A stretch of 52,731 bases of DNA. Source: Vitrella brassicaformis (lineage: Eukaryota > Sar > Vitrellaceae). A model generated the notes under the pieces. The model worked only from the letters and a program-made list of their open reading frames with translations, was not told the DNA's origin and searched no databases. Position 1 is the stretch's first letter; each line of letters starts with the position of its first letter. Of this stretch, positions 1-11,795 are shown piece after piece. The DNA lies in NCBI GenBank assembly GCA_001179505.1, contig CDMY01000391.1:36541-89271 (forward strand), given 5' to 3'. A program made the translations under genes and the position numbers.

Positions 1-2880
1 GCCCTCCTTGAACGGCTGGCAGCTATATCGGCCATAGTTGTCCCTTTTGACCGGCGCGCCATGGCAGTATTTATCCTTTGCCTTCTCCTTGTGCATGCAC
101 TTCCCCGACCGTCTCCCCTCCTCTGGCGTGCGCGTGCCCACCACACACACCAGTCCGCCGCCGCAGTTCTGACTCACCGACCCACCGTGGGTGAAATAGA
201 AGCAGGTGCCTGCTCGCACAGCACACACGCATGCAGACAGACAGACACATGTGTACACGCCCGCATGGATGTGGCCTCTGTGTGTGTTTGCAGTGCACTC
301 ACCTCCATCGTAGCTTTCGAGTTCAACTTCGGCGCGGGAGCGTTTCTCGTTTTTCTCACGAGCATTCTTAGCATCGATATCGGCCTGGAAGCCCTCCTGC
401 ACAGACGTAAACAAACATATCAACACAAACATAACATGGCAGCCAGCCAGCCACACATTACCCACGAACCTTGGTCTTGCATTGGTCTCCTTTGATGCTG
501 CAGATGCACGCCTTCTTGGACGGGCCGCATGGCAGGTTGGCCGTCTCGGATCCTGTGCAGTATGCGGGCTTGGAGTCATACAAAGAGGGCTGGGGGAATC
601 CGAGCAGTGGTCTCGAGGGCTTGGTGTAGGCGGCGAACTTCTTGGCGAATTCCTTGGTGTACTCGGCGCACTTGTCACTAGCTGCACACAGTCAACACAC
701 GCGTACGAATGAGAACAGAGGGAAGGACCATTTCGCGTGCAGGTGCATCGGTGTGTTTGTGTGTATAAAGCACTACGCGTGCGTACGTGTGAACTCGAGG
801 GTTTCATGGGTGATGTCCTTGGCGGCGCAGAACTTGAACCAATCCGGCCCGGAGCGGTCGACCCGCTCGCAGACGGGCCCCCTTGTCTTGCGGGAGGCGA
901 CGTAGTCCACCCAGACGTACTCGCACTCTGTGTGCTGAAAATTGTAGTACTGGGCAACCGCGAACGGCTGGCGCTCCTTCTTTGGGTCGTAGTCGTCCCT
1001 CTTGCGGCAAAGCTTCTCGACGTCGGCCGCATTGATACACACGCCTACATCGGTGTCCCCGTCGAAGCCGTGGTACTCGTTGGTTATCAGGCAGACCAGG
1101 CCGTCCGGACACGTGTGCTTGTAGTGGCGGCGGTCCAGACCCTCATCTGTCGTCACCGTCAGCTCACATTTGCCTGTATACACACACACACACACACACA
1201 CAAGGATACGTACACCCACACACACATGTACGCTGCTCTGCGTTAGTTACGGACCGTGATGTTTGCCGGCAGGCGTGGAAGCGAGATGCTCAGACGGGAC
1301 AGGGCAAACTGCATTCAGACAAGGCGAGACACAGGAAATGCCAACTGGATGGATGGATGGATGGATGGATATGCCTTCGTCGAGTACCCGAGGGTTTGTA
1401 TGGTCCTTTGCCGTCGCAGTAGTTAAAACGATCCGCCGCGCAGACATACTCGTCACCGGGATAGGGTTCGCTGCGGCCCCAGAGAGGGCGCACTGGCAAG
1501 CCTCTGGGGGGAAGGCAGTCTGTCTTGTTACAATGGGACTCCCGCTCGACAAACGGCACGCACTCGCCCTCAACGGCCCAGTTGACTTAGTCCTGCAGCT
1601 TCGGATCAGCATCAGCACCCTCGTGAGACCTCTTGCAGGTGAGTACGCAGATCTGGCCCTCTGGCGTTAGGAACGAGGGATGGACAGAGAAAGAGAGAGA
1701 GAAAGGGAGGGGAAGAGGAAGAGAGAGAGACATGTGCAGACGGCATAGCCAAGACTCACCTGGGCAATGCTCCTGGTGGTTACGGTGCTCTCCGCTTCGC
1801 TCCGCGAACCAGCATCTGCCTGCACACACGCGGGATATCACATTTGGGCAAGCAAAGATCCACGTTTCATGCGATTCATTCATGTGTTGTTTGCGTGCTA
1901 ACGTCCGGGTGCGGTGGATTTGATGCTGCGCCCCTCGAGAAGGGTATAACGACGATCCGACCTGTCGATTCATTCGCAGGTGCACATGTGCATGCACAAG
2001 CGAGTCGGCCACTTACACGCAAACGTCGTCTTTGCACTCCAGACCCCATTTGCACGGCTTGCTCTTGGGCTTCTTGGGCTCGCAATCAGGGGAAACACAT
2101 GAAAAGACCGACGAACGCTTGTCCCCGCTGTCCCCGCAGTAGTCCTTACGATCGCCCTTCGTCTGCAAAGGCAAAGGACACCACACACAGCAAGGCCGAT
2201 GAGTTGCATCCGAACCAACAGAACCAACAGCATAGGTGACCCTTGCCTGGCAGCGACGTGCATACAGCGGGTTGTTCTTGTCCTCCTTGTATGTTTCTGT
2301 TTTCCTGTGTCGGTCGACGTGCTCGAAGCAGAACCCCTCTTTGCCCGTCGTTGCGCAGTCCTTGTCTTTCTGGCATTCATCTGCAGGGAGGAGAAGAGCC
2401 ATACAGAGAGAGTGATATTCCCATACATCCACCACCCACTGGCCTTGGGGATGCTTTTTCTCGTAGTCGGAATGGCTGGTCTTGACAGCTGTTGCGTAAG
2501 TGCCTGTCACATTCATCCATTCGGCAAGACAACACAAGACGCATGACAATGCGAACTCGATGGATGGATGGATGGATAAGTGTGGATGCCTCCCTGCCTG
2601 CATACCGGTAAGGACATTCAGCTGCGTCTGGAGGTTATCGAGGGTTGTGTTGGCTGCGACCATCAAATCGTTGGCGGCGCTGGTGACTTTACTGGCCTCG
2701 GTGCGGAGATCTGGTGCCATTGGGTCAGATGTGGTGGCGCTGATGGACCGCCCCCTCAACCGACCGTTTCCCGGGGCGAGGGCCCCACGGCGACCTGCCA
2801 CACTGTGCTGCTGACGCCATTGAACCACCACTTCATTGCCGGCGTCAATCTCAGCGAGGAAGGAGTGTCGTCGACAGGTA
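1..2880 (-). CDS. Cysteine-rich, probably secreted protein (3' end outside window)
   Basis: No family recognised. Exons read by splice sites and phase: about 2600-2880, about 2450-2492, about 2240-2380, 2027-2162, 1760-1819, 1388-1660, 1255-1308, 787-1173, 470-681, 303-396 and 1-209, continuing past the left edge. The protein is built of short Cys-rich stretches such as DECQKDKDCATTGKEGFCF, GKCELTVTTDEG and GTCFYFTHGGSVSQNCGG, so disulphide-bonded extracellular modules are likely. The first visible exon has a helical stretch (TLDNLQTQLNVLT) and no clear signal peptide; the true start may lie in the repeat at about 3.0-3.2 kb, where a hydrophobic frame begins MHVHITFIALYN. Phases close at 2600/2490, 1388/1308, 1255/1173, 787/681 and 303/209. 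A TAA (1587-1589) interrupts the 1388-1660 exon; a 33-nt intron at 1586-1618 (GT..AG, phase 1) would remove it. Two donors (about 2240, about 2450) look like GC rather than GT. Function unknown. Confidence 0.6.
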
Positions 2881-3025
2881 GGTAGCTGCACATAGACAGA
2901 CTGCACAGGGAATGCATGCCCGGGTGAAGAAACCCATTCGAAGGAGGGAGGGGTACACACTAAGTCTCTCTCTCTTGTTGTGTGTGCGCGCCAGGTGCGG
3001 TGCGACCCAAGGAGAGAGCGGAGAG

Positions 3026-3026
3026 C

Positions 3027-3064
<38 letters not shown>

Positions 3065-3112
3065 TAGACAGACAGACAGACATGCATACAGACAGACAGA
3101 CAGACAGATCAA
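3026..3112. repeat. (CAGA)n microsatellite
   Basis: Tetranucleotide CAGA/GACA array with a few interruptions. It creates long artificial reading frames (VCLS repeats on the minus strand) that are not genes. The same unit recurs at about 5609-5636, 7060-7090, 12180-12200 and 14929-14950. Confidence 0.9.
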
Positions 3113-3451
3113 TCCATGAGGATGTATGGTCCGATCCGTGAGCAGCCAAAGGGGGGAGACGCAATTGTACAGAGCGATGAATGTAATGTGCACATGCATT
3201 CAGTTCTTCATGGCAAGCACAGCGATAATCAGTGAGGTCCGCACGCACCACCGTCCGAAAAGCAAGAACAATCGGTCCTGTACAATGCACTGGACCACCC
3301 TCGCTGCCGAAAATTGCTGGAAACTGCGAGCTCTCAACTCCACCAAGGAAAAGTGAAATTGCGCCACCGGCTGGTGCGCTGACGTATCTATCGCATCACA
3401 TGCACTGCACTAGCGCTATCAAAATTAACTGTCACATTCATGTGGAGTCAA

Positions 3452-3522
3452 TCACATAGCTTCATCCACTTGGTCGACTGTCAGCAGCTCCAGCTGTCCC
3501 CTGTGTCTCATCGACTTCTCCT
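3452..3522 (-). pseudogene. Relic copy of the terminal exon of the ankyrin-type gene
   Basis: Minus strand reads, after a tgtctgtgcag acceptor, EKSMRHRGQLELLTVDQVDEAM then a TGA at 3452-3454. The intact copy at 15232-15362 reads EKSMRHRGRLELLKSIKWMK and continues 26 codons further. The frames part at a one-base difference (ctgctgacag here, ctgctgaag there). I cannot find the upstream exons of such a gene between 3523 and 4134, so this is most likely a stranded exon carried by the duplication. Confidence 0.5.
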
Positions 3523-4134
3523 CTGCACAGACACACTGGTGGCAGCCCATGCGTTTCAATGACGGTCACGACACACTGCAAGCGACAAGGCTGTATAAGT
3601 AAAGCACACCCATGGTCGATACTCACACCCCACCAGCCCTCAAGACACCATCGATGAGACACAGCATCACCCCAAAGGCAGCCAACTACCCAGCCAGGCA
3701 GGCAGCCAAGGACGTCAGAAATGGACATGTGGATGGAGAGAGGGGGCGAGTCAGACACACGCGACCTACAGATCAACTACCTCACACACACGTGTGCATC
3801 AATCAGTCGATCAGAGACACCATACGTCACACGCAGCCAGCAGGAGGGAGGGCTATCGACACAGATAGATAGATAGATACAAGGCGCGACAGTGGGGGAA
3901 AGAGATGCACACCGGCAGGCCGGCAGCCGGGGAGTCGCGGAGTCCGTGGGCCATCGGCCTCTCATCTACTCTACGCACAGCTATGCGATGCGTCGAGGCG
4001 ACCGGACAGCTTGCTACTGCAGCCGGTCAGGCAGGATACACACACACACACAAAGAGAGAAAAGACTGGTTCAGTCAGGGTCAATTCAATGACAGACACC
4101 ACGGGCTGTGAGGGGTGTCGGCGTATCTGTAGGT
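3523..4134. other. Intergenic, no gene recognised
   Basis: Between the duplicated segment and the 3' end of gene A. It contains a short (GATA)n run at about 3863-3880 and (CA)n at about 4037-4050. No frame here shows plausible protein composition. Confidence 0.5.
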
Positions 4135-6123
4135 TTAATGACGATTGGTGTGTGTCGCGTCAACGCTGCCATTCTCCTCCTCGGCTGATGCATCCTCACC
4201 TGTCATCAAGACACACACAATCACACACACACACACACACACACACGTGTGATACGGATCGAGACAAGGGTATCTGTGGTGTTCTGTGTGTGCCTTCTTT
4301 CCTTCCCTCCTGTGTACCTCCGCTGCCGTGTTCGCTGTCGACATCCATCTCGTCACTCTCATTGCCACCATCACCGTCTGCACCACACACATAGAGAAGG
4401 CCCATTATCGATCCATTCACGCGAGTGTGTGCCCCTCCTTGCATCCCTCCCTGTCTCCCTGGCTCCCTCATCCCTCTGTCTGTCCGTCCACTCACCGCTA
4501 TCGTCACCATCGTTATCGCCGTCACCCTCGTCGCTATCCTCTTCTGCCGATGTGGATTGACATTGAGGCATGTGTGTATACTGACTGTGTGTGCTTTCCT
4601 TCCTTCCTTCGTGCGTACCTCCGCTGCCGTCTCCATCGCTGTCGTCATCCATATCATCCCAACCGCCGCCATGACCGTCGGAATCTACACCACACACAAA
4701 GACAGAGAGAGAAGAAATGCCATTCATCCATCCACACCATGGCCACCATATTTGTGTCCCTCCCCTGCCCGCACCGTTGTCATCGTCGCTGTCATCGTCT
4801 ACTTGGCCGTCGAAGACGTATGGCGCCACTCGTCCCAGCGCCACACGGGCCAGCTGAGTGGTGACAGGGAAGCGGTCCTTGAAGGAACCGCTCACACACG
4901 GCACAGGTGCCTCGGTGGTCCAAACGTCAACAAACACTGCAGACAATCAGACAGAAAACACTGATGGCATTTGATCACCACCTGAGCTGTCTGTCTGTCA
5001 GCCTGACCGTAGTCGTATCCCACATCCGAAATGGCAATCCACGCGACGAAGTTGTGGCTGCTGTCGGTGAGCACCAACCGTCGCACACGCTCGTCCCGGC
5101 TGAGTGTGGTGGTGCATCCGGCCACCGGTGTGTGGGGCGACTGGGTCAGGAGGCCATCCAGGCGGCCGCCACCAACACGCCTGAACCAATCACACACGCC
5201 CCTCTTGCCACTGATGCCATTTGTGTGGTACCTGTTGAGATATATGAATGTGCGATTGGTATGGTGAGTGTGGTGGAGGTGATCGAGGATCACACGCTTG
5301 GCAAATGACGACACCGACGAATCGGTGGACGAGTTACCGTACGACACCCATCTGCCGGTGTGGCCTCGTAGTCGATGCGGCTCCGCACTGGTGGGTCATG
5401 CTGTAGTCGGTGCCGCTGATACAGATGGCCGGCAGGGAGGGGAGGGTCGACGGTCAGCCGAAAACTAGGAAGGTCCCTGATGGCCCGCACCTCATCGTTG
5501 GCACGGCGGAAGATCTGCAGGCGGCTGCCGTCACCGAAGTCGATGTGGCGGCCGACCACCATCAGCTGCGCCAACACACGAGCTACCAACAGATACGCCT
5601 ACACCACACAGACAGACAGACAGACAGACAGACAGGCAGAGAGGAATGAGGTCTCTCCGCTCTCCCCCGCCCCTGTGTGTGTGTGCCTTACCGTCTTGCT
5701 GGCGTGTGTGCGAATGTCATCTGCCGTGAGGTTGACGGGCAGCGTGCAGCAGCCGCACTGGCTGGCCAGCTGCAGCACCTCAGCGACCTCGTCCCACCTC
5801 TGCTCTTCCATCATCCAGATGGCCGCCAGCAGCAGCTGCGCCCCGACCACCGACTGAGTGTCGAAGGCCAGCAGGGTGTCCAGTCGGGTGCCGTCAGCGA
5901 GGCGAATGCGATCCAGTGAGCGGTTGAGGCGATGGCGGAGGACCTCGGCAGGGAAGTCGACCTTGCTGAAGAACAGGGCCGACTTTCTGATGTTGCCGAG
6001 GTCCTTGACGTTGTGCAGCTCATCGCGCTCGTCCCGATAGACGACGTCCAGGACCTGGCCGTTGATGGCGGGCGATGCCTCGTCGGTGCTCTTGATCTCG
6101 ACCTTGCTCTTGACCGCACCCAT
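4135..6123 (-). pseudogene. Gene A: F-box-like/acidic-tail family member with one frameshift
   Basis: Paralogue of B, C, E and F. Exons: 5692-6123, 5232-5598, 5008-5180, 4775-4936, then tail exons 4619-4684, 4496-4584, 4318-4377 and 4135-4199, ending in TAA. ATG at 6121-6123 is the first in frame (MGAVKSKVEIKS); its N-terminus differs from all other members. Exon 1 ends TADDIRTHASKT, exon 2 has LAQLMVVGRHIDFGDGSRLQ, exon 3 RVGGGRLDGLLTQSPHTPVA, exon 4 FKDRFPVTTQLARVALGRVA. The tail is almost pure Asp/Ser/Gly/Glu and has one exon more (4496-4584) than E or F. Around 5354-5362 one base is missing relative to C and F, so SRIDYEATP runs out of frame before the conserved RWVSYG..SSVSSFAKRV. This is either a recent pseudogene or a sequencing error. 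Molecular function unknown. Confidence 0.65.
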
Positions 6124-7967
6124 CGCTTGTCGCAAAGGCTACTTTCTACGCCATCTCGTCATTGAAGCTCGCAATGAATCACGATCGAATTCATTGCTAG
6201 GGAGAGGAGAGAAGTGCAAATGGATGCGAGTGCAATGAGGTGTGTGGGGAAGCCAATCGTTGTTTGGCTTGAAGAAGGAGTGATTGAGTTTTGAGTGAGT
6301 GAGTGTGTACTCATTTGTGTGCATCGATGTCGACTATTCACCACACGGACATATGAGCAATATAATGCAATACAATGCAATGCTCACACACACACGTCTG
6401 TCAGTCCATCCATCAACACAGACAGGCAGACAGGCCAATACACACACATGGACTACACACAGAGAGGAGAGAGCGCGACCGATATCAGCCATTCATCCAA
6501 AGAGAGAGGGAGGGGGAAAGCCAACGGTCGTCAGCCATTCCACCGACATGCGTGGCCCCCCTGTGACTGAGTGAGTGAATGAGTGCGTCCCGCGCCACAC
6601 TCATCCATGGCCACGCAGGCAGGCAACACACACACTCATACACAGATAAAGAGAGAGGCCATTCGATGTGTACACATGTCAGTAACTATGTCACCATATG
6701 TATACGGACGTACATATGTGTGTGTACATATTTATGTATAGGTGTGTACAGAGATCGAGGGATACAGAGAGGGGGGAGAGAGGGGAGGCAGCCGACGTAA
6801 GGCAATTAGGCAGCACAGGTGGACCAACGATCGCGACACATGCGCCACATGTCGCGTACCGCCGTCCCACCACCATGCACCACCACCACCACCACCACGA
6901 GTAAGTCAGGAGGGCTGGGGCGGATCACTCCAGTGTGTATGGCTGCGTATACATGACCGAGTGCCATGCAGCAGCCGCACACGAGATGAACTCAGGAAGC
7001 CGCCCACAGCCCCAGGGAACCAACAAGGAGGCAAAGACAACTGACTGCATCGGAGCAGCCTGTCTGTCTGTTTGTCTGTCTGTCTGTGCGTCTGTCTGGT
7101 CCAGTGTTGTGAATGGATGGACCACGACTGTGAAGCACACGCTGCCACGTATGTGTGATGCGTGTGTGTGGAGCAAACAATGCGCCGCAGATGGATCAAT
7201 GGATGGATGGATGGATGGACACACCATACAAGAGTGTGTGGTGCGTCGACCGGTCTGTCTGTCTGTCTGTCTGGGTTCAGGCAGACAGACAGACATGTGT
7301 GTACCCATTCAGAGAGAGAGGAGATGTCAATCATCAGCCCAACAAAAGCACCGGCCGCCCAGCCATGCAGACGGAGAGGAGTGAGGGGCAAAACAGATAG
7401 ACACGGCAGCGCAGCCAAGGAGTGTGTGTGTGTGTGTGTGTATTGATTTCTGTCCACCGACACGTGCGCATCAGTCAGTCCATCCACAGACACACACACA
7501 CACACAGACACAGCCAGGCAGTCAATACCGCTCACACAGACACAGCCAGGCAGTCATTTTCCATGTGGTTCACCCAGGCAGGTAGTCAGGCCGGCAGCCA
7601 GGCACACACATTGCGGCCGAGCCGTGAGGTCAAAACCGGCCAGCAGTGAAGGGCAACACACCAACCACAGCCAGGCAGGAAGCCACCCAGATAGGTACAT
7701 ATCAACAGAGAGGGCGAGAGAGGGAGGGATATGCAGAGAGGCTGGACGGCGCAACGCAGACAGGTCGCCCACCCACAGCCATTGGGCCAGTCATGTGTCA
7801 GCAGCTGGTCTCTCTACAGAGTGGGCGGTATACGATCTCTCTCTATCACAGACAGCCATAAGTCGATTCGGGCAGCCAGCAGCCACTGACAGCACTGCAA
7901 ACACTCTGCTCCAGCGCACTGTGGTGTGCGCGAGTACCTGTGGTGGTCCCGTATTGAGTTGGGTTGA
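6124..7967. other. Intergenic between genes A and B
   Basis: About 1.8 kb dominated by simple repeats: (CA)n, (TGGA)n near 7198-7220, (CAGA/TGTC)n near 7055-7095 and 7255-7290, (TG)n at 7423-7441. Frames such as HHHHHHH near 6880-6900 are by-products of a CAC/ACC repeat. An agctcgcaatga motif at 6166-6177 lies about 45 bp upstream of the gene A start codon. No gene seen. Confidence 0.55.
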
Positions 7968-10918
7968 TCAGTCGCCGCTCTCCTCCTCAGCTGAGGCATT
8001 GTCACCCGTCATGCAGACACACAGAGACCTGGATGTGATGCGGGTCGATGTGAGTCTATCTGTCGTCCGCTGTGTGCCTCTCCCCCTCGTGTGTACCTCC
8101 GCCGCCCTCTCCGTCGCTGTCGTCGTCCATATCATCTCAACCGCCGCCATGGCCGTCGGAACCTACACCACACACACACACAGACAGAGAAGAAATGCCA
8201 TCCATCCATCCACACTATGGCCACCATATGTGTGTCCCTCCCTCCCTCCCTCCCTCCCTCCCCCCCCTGTCCGCACTGTCATCATCGTCGCTGTCATCGT
8301 CCACTTGGCCGTTGAAGACGTATGGCGCCACATCTGACCCCAGCGCCACACGGGCCAGCTGAGTGGTCACCGGGAAGCGGTCCTTAAAGGCACCACTTAC
8401 ACACACAGGCGCCTCGGTCGTCACAATCCAAACCCTCACTGCAGACAACCAGACAGAAATCACATGAAATTTGACCAGCGGAGCTGCCTGTCTGTCAGCC
8501 TGACCATTGTCGTTTCCATTATCCAGAATGAAAATCCATGCGACGAATGTGTGGCTTTCGTCGGTGATCACCAGGCATCGCACACGACCGTCCCGGCTGC
8601 TGAGTGTGGTGGTGCATCCGGCCACCGGTGAGTGGGGCGACTGGGTCAGGAGGCCATCAGACGGCCGCCACCAACACGCCTGAACCAACCACACACATAC
8701 ACACACACAATCACACACGCACCCCTCTCACCCACTGGTGCCATTGATGTGTTACCTGTTGAGGAGTATTCCTGTGCGATTGATCTGGTGAGTCTTGAGG
8801 AAGTGGTTCATTACCATGCCCTTAGCGAAGGACCACACCGAGGAATCGGTGCACGGGAGACCGTCCGACTCCCATGTGCCGATGGCGCCCAAGTAGTTGA
8901 TGCGGCTCTCCACTGGGGGGTCATGCTCCAGTCGGTGCTGCTGATACAGATGGTGGGCAGCGAGGGGCGGGTCGACGGTCAGCCGGAAGCCGGGCTCGTC
9001 CTTGATGGCCCGCACCTCACCATTGGCACGGCGGAAGATCTGCAGGCAGCTGCGGTCACCGAAGTCGACGTGGCGGCCGGCCACCATGAGCTGCGCCAAC
9101 ACACGAGCTACCGACAGATACGCCTACACCATACAGACAGACAGAGAGGGAATGCACGAGGCCTCTCCGGTCTCTCCCACCCCTCTGTGTGTGTGTGCAT
9201 GTCTTACCGTCTTGCTGGCGTGTGTGCGAATGTCATCTGCCATGAGGATGACAGGCAGTGTGCAGTAGCGGTACTGGCTGGCCCACTGCAGCACCTCCCT
9301 CGTCTCATCCCACCGCCCGCCCTCCTCGGCGATCCACACCGCCGCCATGAGCTCACCCATCCCCAGCGATGGGTCGAACTGCACCAGCTGCAGCTGCTGA
9401 GTGTTGATGCCATCTCCGTCACGGCTCAGCGAGTGGTCGAGGCGGTTGCGCAGCTGGGCAGATGAGAAGGCTTTTCTGAAGCATGGTGCGGTGGCCCTCA
9501 GCTGAAGTGTGGTGCTGATGTCGGGGATGCAGCATCGGTCGTCGACGAAGAAATGGGCAAGGGGATGGTCCTTGTTGCTATCCTGCAGACGGCACACACA
9601 CACGTCAAGGCACATCTGGCGCATTTCGGTCGGCTGTGTCACGCCCACCTGCTGCTGCTGCTGCTGCTGAGGGTGGTTGTGGACCGCGGGTTGCTCGGAT
9701 GAGGGTCGTCGCCAACACCATGACCACACACGGCAGCAGATGTGCCACATGAGCACCATCCACCACACAGACACCTACATAATGGGAACCATCGCAACAC
9801 TCACTCTTCAAGTCAGTTGTGTCACACCCACCTGCTGGTGCGGGTAGCTGTGCGTCGATGCGACGCTGTGGCGATCGGGCGAGGCGAACAACTCATCCAC
9901 TGCATCCGTCACTAACTGGACGAAGGACACAAACGACACACAATGAAACCACCGCGTTGGTCATTCTGCTATTCTTATGACATGGTCACCCCTTTGGTGG
10001 TCTGTGTGTCGCGCCACAGCAGCCGCAGCATCCTCAGGGTCGCTATGCCAGACTCCAACGCCGCCTCGCTAAACGAACTCTCAGCCACAAGGGCCGCACT
10101 CTGACGGACATTGACCCCCCCAGGCCATCACACACATCGTCGCACATCATGACACGTGGTGCTCCTTCGGCTGACCCAAATGCGGCCCGCTATCTGGTCC
10201 TGGTTGGCCTTGCGTGTGATGTAGACGGCCGTGGCGGCCAGCAGGCGGACATCGCACCCGGCCAAATCGACGTCACACATCGAGAGAAACTGTGGACAAA
10301 CACACAAAAGGGCAAGGACAGACATGGATAAGCCATTCGATGGCTGGAGGTGTCTGTGTGTGGCTAACGGACCGGCTTACCATGAGGTATTTGGCGACTG
10401 AGAACAGGCGGCCGTGGGTGTCCATGCCGGCGGCAGTGAAGAGCCTCTCCAGACACTCCAGCCCGCAGTCAGATCTATCGGCCATCGCTCGGCCCACCAG
10501 CTGCACACACAGACAGCCGAACAAATGTCCGGTGTGCCTGTCTGTGTGTGTGACGTCAAAGCACCCGGGTGTATGTCGGCTGAATGGGCACATCAGCGAC
10601 ACTGACCAGCCGCACCGCCCGCATGACCGTCGTGTCGCCGCAGCCAATCCGTGACGCCCTCCCAACTAACTGGTTCACCCAGACGGCTGCACCACCAGAC
10701 ACACACACACACAGGAACACATCAGAAATGGATTTGTGAATCGTTCGTGTGTCGTCCGGGTGGGCGGACCTCTCCGCTGCGGCCACTTCATCTGCCGTCC
10801 TACCAGACAAACACACAGCATCACACCGACGTGCAGATCTGTCATTCCCGCCATCAGGTCGTCCCATTGGCCTCACCTTAAACACATTAGTCAACCAACC
10901 AACGATGCCCTCCGACAT
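7968..10918 (-). pseudogene. Gene B: cyclin-like domain fused to the F-box-like family module, degenerate
   Basis: Cyclin part: exons 10607-10686 (AVWVNQLVGRASRIGC..TVMRAVRL), 10381-10500 (CLERLFTAAGMDTHGRLFSV then AKYLM), 10176-10289 (FLSMCDVDLAGCDVRLLAAT then AVYITRK), 9990-10100. Linker 9832-9915 and probably a Gln-rich exon ending at 9649. Family part: 9208-9592, 8756-9123, 8505-8679, 8277-8438, 8097-8162, last exon to 7968 (TGA). ATG at 10916-10918 is a possible start but its exon does not join in phase. Three lesions against its partner C and relatives: the exon for the second half of the N-terminal cyclin box (VAVACVAACVKRLEP in C) is absent; one base is missing near 8657 so exon 3 stops at RLMAS; the last acceptor reads acgg instead of acag at about 8008. 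Probably a dying copy. Confidence 0.65.
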
Positions 10919-11795
10919 CGCCCCAGGCGTCTCACCGATGGATCCCAGCCATCAGGGCGCCTCGTGAAGGCCTCTGCTGTCCTCAAAAGAGGCCGGGGAG
11001 GCCCGGAACAGGCCACAGATCAATCCACACAAGGCTCGCCGAATCGAAGCCACGCAAACTGTCCTCAATCGCCGTGTGCAGATGCCGCTCTGCACACGCC
11101 GAATCGCCCGGTCCTACATCCGAACGATCTTCGCCCGAAAACGATAAACTTCAGGGTTCGAAGGGTCAAAGGGTTTCATACCCTACAGCCTCCCGGACAG
11201 TCTGTGCGTTGCGAGCGTGACGCACTCGGCCGAGAATGGGTCACTCGAGTCATCCTCTCGCTTGCTGCGGTGAGATGGTGGCCCATTGAGCTTACAGACA
11301 TCGGAGGTGAGGGAGGCCGACCACTCACTGACAGTTCACTGACTCACTGATGCACTCACTGATCCATTGGCCTCAATGCGGTCGCCGTCCTTTTCTGTTG
11401 GCATCTCTCCCTGTGTGTCTGTCGGCCCATCGCTGCAGGTTTGTCGTTGAGGAGTGACGGCGGCCTCCTCATCTGCCGCTGCTGGTGCTGGTGCTGCTAG
11501 TGGTGCATTCAGTTCTCTGCATGCTCATCTGTCCATCTGTTCATCGAACGAGGTGAGCAGCACACAGATCAATGAGCAGCATGCTTGATGCACACGATCC
11601 TCTGTCGGCTCTGTCGCTCTGTGCAGGCTGTCGTCGAGCACATCATAGCCCAGATGCACCGCTTGTTGTCCCTTGGCGATCCACGAGACGCGTGTGCTTC
11701 GAATTGGCAGCGCGGCTCGGGGCATCGCGTCTGGTGGTGCTGCGAGATTCGGCCTACCGAAGATCTTGTGTGTCTTGGTTGGTCTTGTGTGGTTG
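10919..11795. other. Divergent intergenic region between gene B and the BSD gene
   Basis: The 10934-10985 stretch (minus strand) shares a 5' module with 38975-39026 and 43963-44016: a gaggacagcag block followed about 20 bp later by tgatggctgggatccatcg. The remainder has no convincing frame. There is a short tctgctggtgctggtgctgc repeat near 11475-11500. Confidence 0.5.

Larger units (their letters stand above)
2988..3522. repeat. Dispersed ~0.5 kb duplication, copy 1
   Basis: Direct-orientation match to 14885-15362. Shared landmarks in the same order: gcgccaggtgcgg, a CAGA tetranucleotide run, gatcaatccatgaggatgta, caattgtacagagcgatgaa, gcattcagttcttca, the run tgacgtatctatcgcatcac at about 3380, and the block ending tctcatcgacttctcctctg. 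This copy has the longer CAGA array. It differs from copy 2 by substitutions and several indels, so it is not a recent assembly duplicate. Copy 2 includes the last exon of the ankyrin-type gene; here that exon survives only as a relic. Confidence 0.8.

Noticed and set aside
2013-3290. 425-codon minus-strand frame with VCLSVCLS repeats
   Set aside because: It merges two real exons with introns and the CAGA microsatellite; the repeat part is not protein-like.
6835-6904. Poly-histidine frame (HHHHHHHE)
   Set aside because: Caused by a CAC/ACC repeat with no surrounding coding signal.
8230-8262. CRISPR-like or regulatory array (ctccctccctccc)
   Set aside because: Simple pyrimidine microsatellite without spacers.
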